A program made the translations under genes and the position numbers. From assembly GCA_017517305.1 (NCBI GenBank), contig JAFWZV010000001.1, positions 124,001 to 188,000 on the forward strand: a DNA stretch of 64,000 nt, given 5' to 3'. This DNA is from Lachnospiraceae bacterium (GTDB taxonomy: Bacteria > Bacillota > Clostridia > Lachnospirales > Lachnospiraceae). The first letter of the stretch is position 1; each line of letters opens with the position of its first letter. Positions 8,647 through 16,480 of the stretch are shown here, one piece after another. The notes below the pieces were generated by a model that did not search any database, had not been told where the DNA came from, and saw only the letters and a program-made list of their open reading frames with translations.

Positions 8647-8782
8647 GATTGGGCATAGGTGCGAAGTCTACTTTATTGGCCGACCTGCCTAGGGATAAAG
8701 CTCCGCTGACACTTAAAACGGTCAGCTTCGCTTTACCCTGTCGCGGTCGGAAGGAGGGGATTGGCGCTACCTATGCCCAATC
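8647..8782 (+). ncRNA. Structured core element, copy 1
   Basis: A 14-bp perfect outer stem (GATTGGGCATAGGT with ACCTATGCCCAATC, extended by GCG/CGC) encloses a ~100-nt core. Inside are the helix pairs CCGACC/GGTCGG, AGGG-TAAAGC/GCTTTA-CCCT, and the hairpin GCTGAC-N10-GTCAGC with loop ACTTAAAACG. The core recurs on the minus strand at 23832-23951 with about three quarters identity but with compensatory changes in the first two helices and an unrelated outer stem. It is a candidate structured RNA or a mobile palindromic element; I do not recognise a named family. Confidence 0.55.
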
Positions 8783-8850
8783 TGATATCATAAGATTTGG
8801 CACATAAGGCTATGTACCGGACCTTCTTTTGCTATGGCCTGCGGCCATGG

Positions 8851-9080
8851 TGTCTTATACCTTTTTGTTGAGATGAGAGGGTGGAGTTGGTATAATGTTT
8901 GATGATATTGGTGCATATATGGTAGAAAATTCGGAAATACCGGATTTTTGGTTGTATGTAAAAGAATTTTGACAGACTTTTGCTTGATGTAAATGCTAAT
9001 TGATAGACTTGTATTCATAGATTTTGTATCTTGAGTATGCCTTTTGTTGGAGGCAAAAATAAAAACGAGGTGGATGGAAT
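8851..9080. other. Gene-free interval before the XRE regulator gene
   Basis: AT-rich sequence with no convincing gene. A 25-codon frame at 8895-8972 was considered and not accepted. The last 20 bases hold the ribosome site (GAGGTGGA) of the next gene. Confidence 0.5.
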
Positions 9081-9719
9081 ATGGAAATAGGAAGTAAACT
9101 CAAAAATGCACGAAATGAAAAAGGAATAACTCAAGAACAGTCGGCCGAGTTGCTTGGTGTTAGTAGACAAACAATCTCTAATTGGGAGAATAATAAGTCA
9201 TATCCGGATATTATTAGTGTTATAAAAATGAGTGATATCTATTCTGTAAGTCTTGACCACCTGCTTAAGGAGGAAAAATCGATGAAACAGACTTATCAAG
9301 AATACTTGGAGGAAAGTACCAACACAGTACAAGCCAAAAGAAACCTAGGAAAGATAATATTGTTTTCTACATATTTTATTGTATGGATTTTTGCTATGGT
9401 TGTGGTATGGCAGACAAGGGGCTCTATAGAACCAGGGTTAGATATTGCCATAAGGTGGATAGTATTACCATTGCTTTTACTAGTATCAACAATTACCGTT
9501 GCAGAGAATAATTATTGGGGTAAAGGGAAGTGGCTTTGCGTCATAGCCGCAGCAGTAACATTTTTAGCTGTTCCATATACTAATCTTATGGAATGCCATG
9601 AAGCGGGAACACTAACATTTACCTTCCGTTTTCCTAATTTTTCATATATGCTTGTTGGAATAATTATTTCTGTATTAGGTATAGTGGTAGGAACTTTTTT
9701 GAACAAGAAGAAAATGTAA
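9081..9719 (+). CDS. XRE-family regulator with C-terminal membrane domain
   Basis: A 212-residue protein. Residues ~4-60 form a helix-turn-helix of the XRE type (ITQEQSAELLGVSRQTISNWE, then YPDIISVIKMSDIYSVSLDHLL). Residues ~88-207 contain about four hydrophobic segments and a basic end, so the DNA-binding domain would be membrane-tethered. This layout is common in Firmicutes, often as one-component sensors near the genes they control; no obvious target operon lies beside it. Start ATG follows GAGGTGGA. Confidence 0.88.
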   Translation: MEIGSKLKNARNEKGITQEQSAELLGVSRQTISNWENNKSYPDIISVIKMSDIYSVSLDHLLKEEKSMKQTYQEYLEESTNTVQAKRNLGKIILFSTYFIVWIFAMVVVWQTRGSIEPGLDIAIRWIVLPLLLLVSTITVAENNYWGKGKWLCVIAAAVTFLAVPYTNLMECHEAGTLTFTFRFPNFSYMLVGIIISVLGIVVGTFLNKKKM

Positions 9720-9733
9720 ATACATAAGAGTAT

Positions 9734-9768
9734 TAAAGCATCTGTCAATTAATGGCAGATGCTTTTTA
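9734..9768 (+). terminator. Rho-independent terminator
   Basis: AAAGCATCTG and CAGATGCTTT pair around a short loop, followed by TTTTT. Its stem sequence is closely related to the terminator at 10899-10930. Confidence 0.8.
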
Positions 9769-9995
9769 GTTGAGTAATGGTATGAGTATAAGTTAAAGTA
9801 ACTTTGGAGATAAAAAAATTTTTATTTTGAACGGGTTATTATTGAAATACCGAGTTATATATGGTAATATAAATGCAAACATATGTTCTTAAGACGTGTT
9901 GAGAGAACTCTGGTCATAATATAGAAGACGATTTTCTTGATGACAGAAAAATTACTGGTGTATATATAAAAACAAGCAATTCGGAGGTACAACTA

Positions 9996-10574
9996 ATGGA
10001 AAAAATTAGCATTTCGCCTGAATGGGTATTTAGCCCACAACCTATGTATATTATTGGAACCAAAAACGAAGATGGAACACCGAATTTTTGCATTATTACC
10101 TGGATTAACTTTTCCTTTGATAAAACTCCACATCTTATGATGACTGTTGGTGGAACTAAATTGACAAAGACAAATATACTTCGAGATAAGAAATTTTCTG
10201 CAAATATGATTACAGAGGACAATCTATGGCTAGCAGATTATTTTGGTAATACCAACGGCGAAGAGGGAAAGAAGGACGCTGTTCCATATAGTTATCAGTG
10301 GGGGAAGCATGTTGATGTTCCAGTGATTGATGAATGTCATTGGTCTTATGAATGTGAGGTTACAAGGATAATAGAATTAGACGGAGCACATTTATTCTTG
10401 GCGGCTATCAAGAATATTCAGATAGATAAAGAATATGAAAGTATGAATATGAAAAAGATTGACTTAACAAAAATACGTCCTGCTATCTATGCACCATATA
10501 ATTATTTCTCTGTAGGAGATAAGTTAGGTGAAATGGGAGAGTGGAAGAAACATTTAGAAAATGGTGAGAATTGA
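9996..10574 (+). CDS. Flavin reductase-like domain protein
   Basis: A 192-residue protein of the flavin-reductase-like (FMN-binding split barrel) fold. Supporting stretches are the N-terminal PMYIIGTKNEDGTPNFCIITW, the nucleotide-proximal GGTKLTKTNILRDKKFSANM, and the later EVTRIIELDGAHLFLAAIKN strand, all in the usual order. Such proteins bind FMN and typically act as NAD(P)H:flavin oxidoreductases or uncharacterised electron carriers. It appears monocistronic, with GGAGG 10-14 nt before ATG. The physiological substrate cannot be read from sequence. Confidence 0.8.
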   Translation: MEKISISPEWVFSPQPMYIIGTKNEDGTPNFCIITWINFSFDKTPHLMMTVGGTKLTKTNILRDKKFSANMITEDNLWLADYFGNTNGEEGKKDAVPYSYQWGKHVDVPVIDECHWSYECEVTRIIELDGAHLFLAAIKNIQIDKEYESMNMKKIDLTKIRPAIYAPYNYFSVGDKLGEMGEWKKHLENGEN

Positions 10575-10734
10575 ATTGTTTTTTAAAAGGAATAACTGGC
10601 AACTATCCGGAAATTTCGGATAGTTCAAAGTGAGGTTGCTAAAGTCAGAAAAAAAGTAAAAAATAGTAATTATAAAGTTATGACCAGTACAAATATTATT
10701 TTATGGTTTATTAGATGAAAAAGGGATGTGAATT

Positions 10735-10788
10735 ATGGGTAAACTTAATGTTGATGGTACAGAGATACAAGTATTGCAAATTGAATAA
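10735..10788 (+). pseudogene. Probable remnant of a KilA-N/RhuM-type gene (N-terminal 17 codons)
   Basis: ATG 10735 opens 17 codons starting MGKLNVDGTEIQVLQIE before TAA. This strand-turn-strand opening resembles the first residues of KilA-N/RhuM-domain proteins, which continue with a DYISLTD-like segment; here the frame stops and the following sequence is unrelated. A palindromic terminator-like sequence lies just downstream. Assignment from such a short stretch is tentative; it could instead be a real short peptide gene. Confidence 0.3.
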
Positions 10789-10846
10789 GATTGCAATACA
10801 TCAGATGTCCATTTTGGAGACGCAGACAACAACAGTACTAAAATAG

Positions 10847-10878
10847 TTTTAATTCCCCCGAATTCGGGGGAATTAAAA
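10847..10878. repeat. Perfect 32-bp palindrome
   Basis: TTTTAATTCCCCCGAA followed directly by its exact reverse complement. As RNA it would form a very stable hairpin with A-rich and U-rich ends, able to act as a terminator on either strand. Confidence 0.8.
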
Positions 10879-10898
10879 TCTTAGAATGGTGGACTAAT

Positions 10899-10930
10899 TA
10901 AGGCATCTGTCAATGACAGATGCCTTTTGG
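10899..10930 (+). terminator. Terminator-like hairpin
   Basis: AAGGCATCTGTCA pairs with the mirrored TGACAGATGCC around AA/AT, followed by TTTT. It resembles the terminator at 9734-9768, suggesting a duplicated 3' end. Confidence 0.7.
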
Positions 10931-11227
10931 TTCATAAAACAAGTTTTTGCACAGGAGATATTATAACATTTCCGTAGGTTTTATTTGTTGTATCCTAAAA
11001 TTGGTACTGTGGTGTTAAGGCAAATGGGATTACAGGATGAAAAAGTGCGACAATGTTGCACCAATCTGTAGCTGTAGCAGATGTTATATTAAGCAAATTA
11101 TTTTTTCACATATAATAGTAATTATAGTACTTGATTTTTTATCTGAAATGGATAAACAACTATTAAGAAAGACTTAATAGTTCAAGTTGAACAGTACTGT
11201 GAATATATTTATGTTAATATGTTATTA

Positions 11228-11358
11228 GGTAAAGCAAGATCATCGCCGTAGGCGATAGCAAAAGTTTTCTCTGCCATGCATTGTATGTGCATAACTTTAG
11301 ACCGTAAATAAAAAACACCTGCACATACAATGTATGGCAGGTGTGAAAACTTTTGCTC
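11228..11358 (-). repeat. 3'-end inverted-repeat element, family A copy 2 (gltX terminator)
   Basis: Read on the minus strand: AGCAAAAGTTTTC begins 20 nt after the gltX stop, then ACACCTGC...GCAGGTGTTTTTTAT forms a terminator, then a right arm (GCACATACAATGCATGGCAG, GAAAACTTTTGCT) able to pair with the left arm, then CTATCGCC-TAC-GGCGAT as a small hairpin. The architecture matches the element at 8591-8850, with compensatory change in the last hairpin (TGGCC/GGCCA there, TCGCC/GGCGA here). Confidence 0.65.
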
Positions 11359-11377
11359 TAACATCCGATAATGTAAT

Positions 11378-12826
11378 TTATGACAGTTTTGCTATAGCCG
11401 CCTTAATTCTTGCGATTGTCTCCTCTTTGCCAAGAACTGACATAAGCTCTGTAGCACCACCAGGTGTTGCCTGCTTTCCGGAAACTGCTGTACGAAGAGG
11501 CCACATAATGTAACCAGTCTTGTACTCCTTAGTCTTTCCGAACTCCTGGAGAGCCTCAAAGAGTGAATCATTGTCGAACTTCTCCTGAGCCTCAAGAATT
11601 GGAAGTACCTCAGTGAGAAGAGTGAGAGAATTCTCTGGGTTAGTCTTCATCTTCTTGTGAGTGTACATTTCGTTGTCGTACTCAGGAACAGCTTCGAAGA
11701 AATCAATCTGATCCTTAATATCTGTAAATACTTCAATACGAGTCTTAATCATAGAAGCAATCTTCTTTGTATCCATGTCCTTTGTGAGAACTTCCTTAAT
11801 ATAAGGAAGAGCCATCTCGTAGAACTTGTCATCATCCATAGCCTTGATGTACTCGCCATTCATCCACTTAAGCTTAGTCATATCTAAAACTGCAGGGGAC
11901 TTTGATATATGTCTGTAATCAAAAGCCTTAACAAGCTCCTCCAGAGAGAAAATCTCATTGTTATCCTCAGGACTCCAACCGAGAAGAGCAACTAAGTTGA
12001 TAATTGCTTCAGTAAGGAAGCCCTGCTCAAGTAAATCCTCAAATGATGAATGACCACTACGCTTGCTAAGCTTCTTGTGCTCCTCGTCTGTGATAAGTGG
12101 GCAGTGAATGTAGGTAGGAACCTCCCATCCAAAGGCCTCGTAGAGACGGTTGTACTTAGGTGAAGATGAAAGATACTCATTTCCTCTAACTACGTGAGTG
12201 ATGTTCATAAGATGGTCATCTACAACATTTGCAAAGTTGTAGGTTGGGAATCCATCTGACTTAATAAGTATCATATCGTCAAGCTCCTCGTTCGGAACTG
12301 TAATATCTCCGTAAAGCTCGTCCACAAATGTAGTTGTACCCTCCAGGGGGTTGTTCTGTCTGATTACATAAGGAACTCCTGCTGCAAGCTTTTCTTCAAT
12401 CTCTTCCTTTGAAAGGTGAAGACAGTGCTTGTCATATCTTGAAATAGTCTTGCCTTCCATCTCCTGAACCAGTGAGTCAAGTCTTGCCTGGTCACAGAAG
12501 CAGTAGTAAGCCTCACCCTTTTCTATAAGCTTCTTAGCATACTCAAGGTAGATGCCATTTGCCTGACGCTGGCTCTGAATATATGGGCCAACTCCGCCAT
12601 CCTTGTCAGGACCTTCGTCATGGATAAGTCCAGTCTTCTCTAAGGTTCTGTAAATTATATCTACAGCGCCTTCAACTTCACGTTCCTGGTCAGTATCCTC
12701 TATTCTAAGTAAAAAGTCTCCGCCCTCATGCTTGGCAATAAGGTAAGCGTAAAGAGCGGTTCTTAGGTTACCTACATGCATTCTTCCTGTTGGGCTTGGA
12801 GCAAATCTTGTTCTAATCTTTGCCAT
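11378..12826 (-). CDS. gltX: Glutamate--tRNA ligase
   Basis: Class I aminoacyl-tRNA synthetase charging tRNA-Glu (and possibly tRNA-Gln, if the organism uses the amidation route). 482 residues, the normal length. The HIGH-type motif is in [12 protein letters not shown] (residues 8-19) and the KMSKS-type motif is KLSKRSG near residue 253; [16 protein letters not shown] and DVVDDH-type segments fall between as expected. The minus-strand promoter lies 43-71 bp upstream. Its 3' end is closed by the large inverted-repeat element at 11228-11358. No T-box leader is visible upstream. Confidence 0.97.
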   Translation of the reverse strand: MAKIRTRFAPSPTGRMHVGNLRTALYAYLIAKHEGGDFLLRIEDTDQEREVEGAVDIIYRTLEKTGLIHDEGPDKDGGVGPYIQSQRQANGIYLEYAKKLIEKGEAYYCFCDQARLDSLVQEMEGKTISRYDKHCLHLSKEEIEEKLAAGVPYVIRQNNPLEGTTTFVDELYGDITVPNEELDDMILIKSDGFPTYNFANVVDDHLMNITHVVRGNEYLSSSPKYNRLYEAFGWEVPTYIHCPLITDEEHKKLSKRSGHSSFEDLLEQGFLTEAIINLVALLGWSPEDNNEIFSLEELVKAFDYRHISKSPAVLDMTKLKWMNGEYIKAMDDDKFYEMALPYIKEVLTKDMDTKKIASMIKTRIEVFTDIKDQIDFFEAVPEYDNEMYTHKKMKTNPENSLTLLTEVLPILEAQEKFDNDSLFEALQEFGKTKEYKTGYIMWPLRTAVSGKQATPGGATELMSVLGKEETIARIKAAIAKLS

Positions 12827-12868
12827 ATCATTTTCTCCCTTATATTATGGTATTTTTTATCTTTAGGA

Positions 12869-12897
12869 ATTATAACCCAATAAAATTCAATTTACAA
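12869..12897 (-). promoter_or_regulatory. gltX promoter
   Basis: On the minus strand TTGTAA (12892-12897), 17 nt, TATAAT (12869-12874). Confidence 0.75.
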
Positions 12898-13002
12898 CAG
12901 AATATTGATTATTAAGAAAATTTTTAGTATACTAATTGGGATTGGAACATTTTGACCATAGTTAAAGAATTTTGAATTAATATAAAGAAGGTTGGTAATA
13001 AT

Positions 13003-14418
13003 ATGGATGAAAAAATGATTGTGTTATTATATTTGATATCTTTGGGAGTATTCTTTATTTTCCTAGTAATAGCAACAATATCTGTTATTGCAGGATCTAT
13101 TAAGAGAAAGAGAAAGGCTAAGAAGCTTAAGAAGCAAGGAATGTCTGATTATGATGAAGAACAAGAAGATGATTCAGATGATTACGATGAGGTAGAGGAA
13201 AAAACAGTAGTAAAAGCTAGTGAAAATAACGATATTTCAGATGATATATTTGCGGAAGCAGTGTTTGAAGCTACACAGATTGCAGAGGAAACAGCTGCTC
13301 AGGTAGCCCAGCCAGTGCAACAGCCAGTAGCACAAACACAGATGGCACAGCCAGTGCAGCAACCAGTAGCACAAACACAGATGGCACAGCCAGTGCAGCA
13401 GTCAGTAGCACCAGCCCAGATGGCACAGCCAGTGCAGCAACCAGTAGCACCGGCACAGATGGCGCAGCCAGCACAGCAACCAGTGCAGCAACCAGTAGCA
13501 CCAGCTCAGTCAGTACAGCAACCTGTTGCATCAGCTCAGATGACACAGCCAGTGCAGCAACCAGTTGCGCCAACACAGGCAACACAGCCGGTGCAGCAGC
13601 CAGTAGCACCAACACAGATGGCACAGCCAGTGCAGCAGCCGGTAGCACCAGTACAGCCAGCACAGCAACCTGTTGCACCAGCTCAGATGACACAACCAGT
13701 GCAACCAGAACAACCTGTTATGTCAGCTGATACAGATAGTGCATTTGAGGATAGTGCTTTTGCAGATTCAGCTTTTGCAGAGGACAGTGCCTTTGCAGAC
13801 AGTGCCTTTGCAGACAGTGCTTTTGCAGATAGCGCCTTTACAGATAGTGCATTTACTGATTCAGCATTTACTAATAACGCAGATGGTAATGCTTTCCCAG
13901 GTTCGGCATTCGAGAATCCTACATTAGTAGACCCAAGTGCTATGGCAGCAGCAACAGTTCCGTTCTCTCATGGTGGAGATGGAAAGGCACCTGTTGGAAA
14001 TTTCTACTGGTTTAATAAGGAAGATGTTGAGGATAGACCAGATTATAAGCCTGTGGAGATGTTTTATAGACATTTTACAACTGCCGATGAGTGTATCGAG
14101 GATTTACTTATAGAAATGTATGACTGTGCTTTGGTTCGTACAGAAGAGATAAGATATATTGCATATGGTATCGAGCCAAGACACGTGGCTATGAGGGATG
14201 TGGCAGCAACTGGAAATGCAGCCTACAATGCGGCTAAGAAGAGAAAAGAGCCATCTAAGGAGGATCTAGATAAGATTTATAGAAAATGGTGCTCCTATGT
14301 AGATAAGCTATTTGAGATAGTTGAATTTAGAGCAGATAACACAACCATAGGAATTATTCGAGACAAGCTTTATGAGTTTGGCAAGAGTGATGTGGATGTG
14401 CTTATCGACGGAAAATAA
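13003..14418 (+). CDS. Membrane-anchored protein with long PVQQPVA and DSAFAD repeat tracts
   Basis: A 471-residue protein with four parts. Residues ~6-30 form one transmembrane segment followed by a basic stretch, then an acidic linker. Residues ~95-242 are about ten degenerate copies of a 13-residue Pro/Gln/Val/Ala unit (PVQQPVAPAQMAQ). Residues ~243-290 are about nine DSAFAD-type hexapeptides. The final ~150 residues are an ordinary-looking folded domain (GNFYWFNKEDVEDRPDYKP...YKIYRKWCSYVDKLF-like) that I cannot assign. No signal peptide cleavage site follows the N-terminal segment, so the repeats and domain are probably cytoplasmic. The gene precedes a DUF2156 gene by 33 nt. Function unknown. 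Confidence 0.8.
   Translation: MDEKMIVLLYLISLGVFFIFLVIATISVIAGSIKRKRKAKKLKKQGMSDYDEEQEDDSDDYDEVEEKTVVKASENNDISDDIFAEAVFEATQIAEETAAQVAQPVQQPVAQTQMAQPVQQPVAQTQMAQPVQQSVAPAQMAQPVQQPVAPAQMAQPAQQPVQQPVAPAQSVQQPVASAQMTQPVQQPVAPTQATQPVQQPVAPTQMAQPVQQPVAPVQPAQQPVAPAQMTQPVQPEQPVMSADTDSAFEDSAFADSAFAEDSAFADSAFADSAFADSAFTDSAFTDSAFTNNADGNAFPGSAFENPTLVDPSAMAAATVPFSHGGDGKAPVGNFYWFNKEDVEDRPDYKPVEMFYRHFTTADECIEDLLIEMYDCALVRTEEIRYIAYGIEPRHVAMRDVAATGNAAYNAAKKRKEPSKEDLDKIYRKWCSYVDKLFEIVEFRADNTTIGIIRDKLYEFGKSDVDVLIDGK
13306..13715 (+). repeat. In-frame tandem repeats encoding PVQQPVA units
   Basis: Roughly 39-bp units built around CAGCCAGTGCAGCAACCAGT with many near-identical copies, which makes the tract liable to length change by slippage or recombination. 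Confidence 0.85.
13733..13875 (+). repeat. In-frame tandem repeats encoding DSAFAD units
   Basis: About nine 15-18-bp units of the type GACAGTGCCTTTGCA, directly after the PVQQPVA tract. Confidence 0.8.
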
Positions 14419-14451
14419 AATATAAGTGCTGTGATAACACAGGAGGTAATT

Positions 14452-15342
14452 ATGGATATATATAAGCCTAGTTTGGAAAACATAGGTGTTATGAAAAATT
14501 ACCTTGAGCATAATCAATATTTTGGCTGCGAGTTAACCGCAGCCAATAATATTTTATGGTCTGGGTTTTATGATACAAGCTTTGTTATAGTGGAGGATAT
14601 GCTTTCCTATTGCAAAATAAAGGATGGTAAGCCTTTGGCTTATACATTTCCAGTGGGAGAACATGATCCTAAGGTGGCATTTGATAGACTTTGTCAAGAA
14701 TTTAAGAGCCATGAACAAGAGGAAAGGTTTTATCTGGTTCATCCAGAAATGTTTGAGCAGATTGAAAAATGGTATCCTGGGAAATATAAGATAGATTATA
14801 ATAGAGATGAGGCAGATTACCTTTATGAATACAAGACACTGTCAGAGTTAAAGGGTAAGAAGCTTCATGGCAAGAGAAATCATATTAATCGTTTTGAAGA
14901 GAATTATCCTGATTATAGTTATGAGACTATTGACGATGAAAATTATATGGAATGTATAGAGATGGCTTATAATTGGGAGAAGGATAATAATCCAGATTGT
15001 GATGAGGATAAGATATACGAGCGCGATATAATCGAGCTTGCATTGAAAAATAGAGAAAAGCTTGGACTTATAGGTGGCTTAATAAGGATAGAGAATAGGG
15101 TTATAGCATTTACCCTAGGGGAACCTATTAATGACAAATGCTTTGTGGTTCATTTTGAAAAAGCCTATGCGGACATTCAGGGAGCATATCCTATGATTAA
15201 CAGAGAGTTTGTTAGAAGACAGCTAAAAGGATACAAGTATATTAATAGAGAAGAAGATTTAGGTATTCCTGGTCTTAGACATGCGAAAACCTCTTACCAG
15301 CCTATAAGGTTAATAGATAAGGGTACAGTGACAAAAAAATAA
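14452..15342 (+). CDS. DUF2156-family (phosphatidylglycerol lysyltransferase C-terminal-like) protein
   Basis: A 296-residue soluble protein with the acyl-transferase (GNAT-like) fold of DUF2156, related to the catalytic half of MprF/FemAB-type enzymes. Recognisable pieces are DYLYEYKTLSELKGKKLHGKRNHINRF, a hallmark of this family, then the acceptor-side LGLIGGLIRIENRVIAFTLGE and HFEKAYADIQGAYPMINREF, ending in NREEDLGIPGLRHAKTSYQP. It has no flippase domain, so any lipid or peptide substrate is unknown. ATG 14452 is chosen because AGGAGG precedes it by 6 nt. Confidence 0.85.
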   Translation: MDIYKPSLENIGVMKNYLEHNQYFGCELTAANNILWSGFYDTSFVIVEDMLSYCKIKDGKPLAYTFPVGEHDPKVAFDRLCQEFKSHEQEERFYLVHPEMFEQIEKWYPGKYKIDYNRDEADYLYEYKTLSELKGKKLHGKRNHINRFEENYPDYSYETIDDENYMECIEMAYNWEKDNNPDCDEDKIYERDIIELALKNREKLGLIGGLIRIENRVIAFTLGEPINDKCFVVHFEKAYADIQGAYPMINREFVRRQLKGYKYINREEDLGIPGLRHAKTSYQPIRLIDKGTVTKK

Positions 15343-15373
15343 CAAGGGTTTTATCCCTTGTTATTTTTTGTTT
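15337..15373. terminator. Bidirectional terminator between convergent genes
   Basis: AACAAGGG and CCCTTGTT pair around TTTTAT, flanked by an A-run and a T-run, so it serves both the DUF2156 gene and the DUF368 gene. Confidence 0.85.
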
Positions 15374-15374
15374 G

Positions 15375-16283
15375 TTATGCCTGAGCCTCTACTTTGGCTT
15401 CCCACTTACCCATGGCTAATGTAACCCAGATACAGATTACACATACCACAATACCTGCTATAACCTGAATTATTGAAGTAGAACTTAAGCTGTATTCCTG
15501 ATGAACCTTGTAGAAGATGGAAACCGGAGATGTAACTATAAGTCCCAGGATACCGCTGAAAGTAGCAGTTGGAAAATGTCCAAATAACCATTCGATAAGC
15601 TTAGATATGAAGAAAATTCCAAGGATACATCCTATGGCAAATGGTGCAAGCACTAAACCATTGTCCAGCATTATTCCCCAATCTAAGCTCTTAAGGCCTA
15701 ATATAAAATTCTTTACTGCAGTGATTATTCCAAAATAGTATCCTAATACCATAAGTACAAGAGAACCACTGACACCTGGTATAACCATTGTAGCTGCTGC
15801 AATGATTCCAAGGAAGAATACCTTAATCATTGTACCTACGTCAGCAGTAAGTAATATACCACTTTCTGCATCACCATTCATAAATGGCATTACCAAAGAG
15901 ATTACAAATAATAGAATAAAAACAATAACATTTACAGGTATAGATTTATGAGAGTCTCTCTCCCCACTTTCTTTAAGAGATTTAACAATCATAGGTATAC
16001 CGCCTACTATAAGTCCTGTAAAAGCAGCTGCTGTACAAAATGGCTGTGTTTCTAAAAGGAATGGAATAATAAATGTAAATGCTACAACTCCTATTACAAC
16101 ACCTACAGCTATAGGGAATAAAGTTTTTACACTCTTCTTAAAATCCTTAAATAAATTGGTTACAGATGATATTATCTTGTCGTAGATTCCAAAGGAAACT
16201 GCCATGGTACCACCACTTACACCAGGAATAACATTTGCGATTCCCACAAACATACCCTTGATTAATTCAACTAAAAATTTCAT
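15375..16283 (-). CDS. DUF368 (PopT-like) polyprenyl-phosphate transporter family
   Basis: A 302-residue polytopic membrane protein. The N-terminal GMFVGIANVIPGVSGGTMAVSFGIYDKII and the later VIPGVSGSLVLMVLGYY are the paired inverted motifs that define DUF368. About eight to nine hydrophobic segments follow. DUF368 proteins have been reported as undecaprenyl-phosphate recycling transporters (PopT), alternative to DedA-family UptA. It is divergently placed from a lipoprotein of the amidase fold, consistent with an envelope neighbourhood. The substrate is inferred from family work, not from this sequence. Confidence 0.9.
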   Translation of the reverse strand: MKFLVELIKGMFVGIANVIPGVSGGTMAVSFGIYDKIISSVTNLFKDFKKSVKTLFPIAVGVVIGVVAFTFIIPFLLETQPFCTAAAFTGLIVGGIPMIVKSLKESGERDSHKSIPVNVIVFILLFVISLVMPFMNGDAESGILLTADVGTMIKVFFLGIIAAATMVIPGVSGSLVLMVLGYYFGIITAVKNFILGLKSLDWGIMLDNGLVLAPFAIGCILGIFFISKLIEWLFGHFPTATFSGILGLIVTSPVSIFYKVHQEYSLSSTSIIQVIAGIVVCVICIWVTLAMGKWEAKVEAQA

Positions 16284-16337
16284 AATGAATCCTTTCTGTA
16301 ATATAAGTTACTTATAATATAGTAGAAAAACAGTAAC

Positions 16338-16366
16338 ATTATACTATGTGTTGGTAAAAATATCAA
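16338..16366 (-). promoter_or_regulatory. Promoter of the DUF368 gene
   Basis: On the minus strand TTGATA (16361-16366), 17 nt, TATAAT (16338-16343). Confidence 0.8.
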
Positions 16367-16402
16367 ATTAAGAAATGACAAAGGTTAAATTTTATTATTG
16401 AC

Positions 16403-16431
16403 TTGTGTCTTTTAGGCTGTTTTGTTATAAT
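16403..16431 (+). promoter_or_regulatory. Promoter of the amidase-like lipoprotein gene
   Basis: TTGTGT (16403-16408), 17 nt, TATAAT (16426-16431). It diverges from the DUF368 promoter 37 bp away. Confidence 0.7.
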
Positions 16432-16480
16432 CTAACGGAGTAAATGAAAACACTTCTATAAAATTCAGGAGATACGTGAG

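Larger units (their letters stand above)
8591..8850 (+). repeat. 3'-end inverted-repeat element, family A, with a nested structured core
   Basis: Left arm 8591-8629 (TAGCAAAAGAAG, then CCGGTACATA...) is nearly the reverse complement of right arm 8799-8834 (...TATGTACCGG, CTTCTTTTGCTA). The left arm alone forms a terminator. A short hairpin with stem TGGCC/GGCCA follows the right arm at 8835-8850. A related copy without the nested core lies at 11228-11358 on the minus strand: both share AGCAAAAG, an ACACC...GGTGTTTTTTAT terminator, and CTTTTGCTAT followed by a GC-rich hairpin. Confidence 0.65.
10575..11227. other. Gene-poor interval with palindromes and gene debris
   Basis: Holds a hairpin at 10601-10625 (AACTATCCG/CGGATAGTT), a probable KilA-N fragment at 10735-10788, a 32-bp perfect palindrome at 10847-10878 and a terminator at 10899-10930. 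From ~10940 to 11227 I see only AT-rich sequence with no supported gene. It looks like the scar of a lost accessory gene. Confidence 0.5.

Noticed and set aside
8625-8807. A 60-codon plus-strand frame across the structured element
   Set aside because: It runs through the terminator T-run and both strands of the stems, and the sequence is constrained by pairing rather than by codons; no ribosome site.
8895-8972. 25-codon frame starting MFDDIGAY before the XRE gene
   Set aside because: A GGAG lies upstream, but the product has no membrane span or recognisable pattern and the region is near repeat sequences; chance is a better explanation.
12827-13002. T-box riboswitch upstream of gltX
   Set aside because: No T-box core or antiterminator sequence in the short leader on the minus strand.
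13271-13713. Long minus-strand and alternate-frame open stretches opposite the PVQQPVA repeats
   Set aside because: They are mirror frames produced by the low-complexity repeat, with repetitive Leu/Val/Ala or Cys/Trp products and no ribosome sites.
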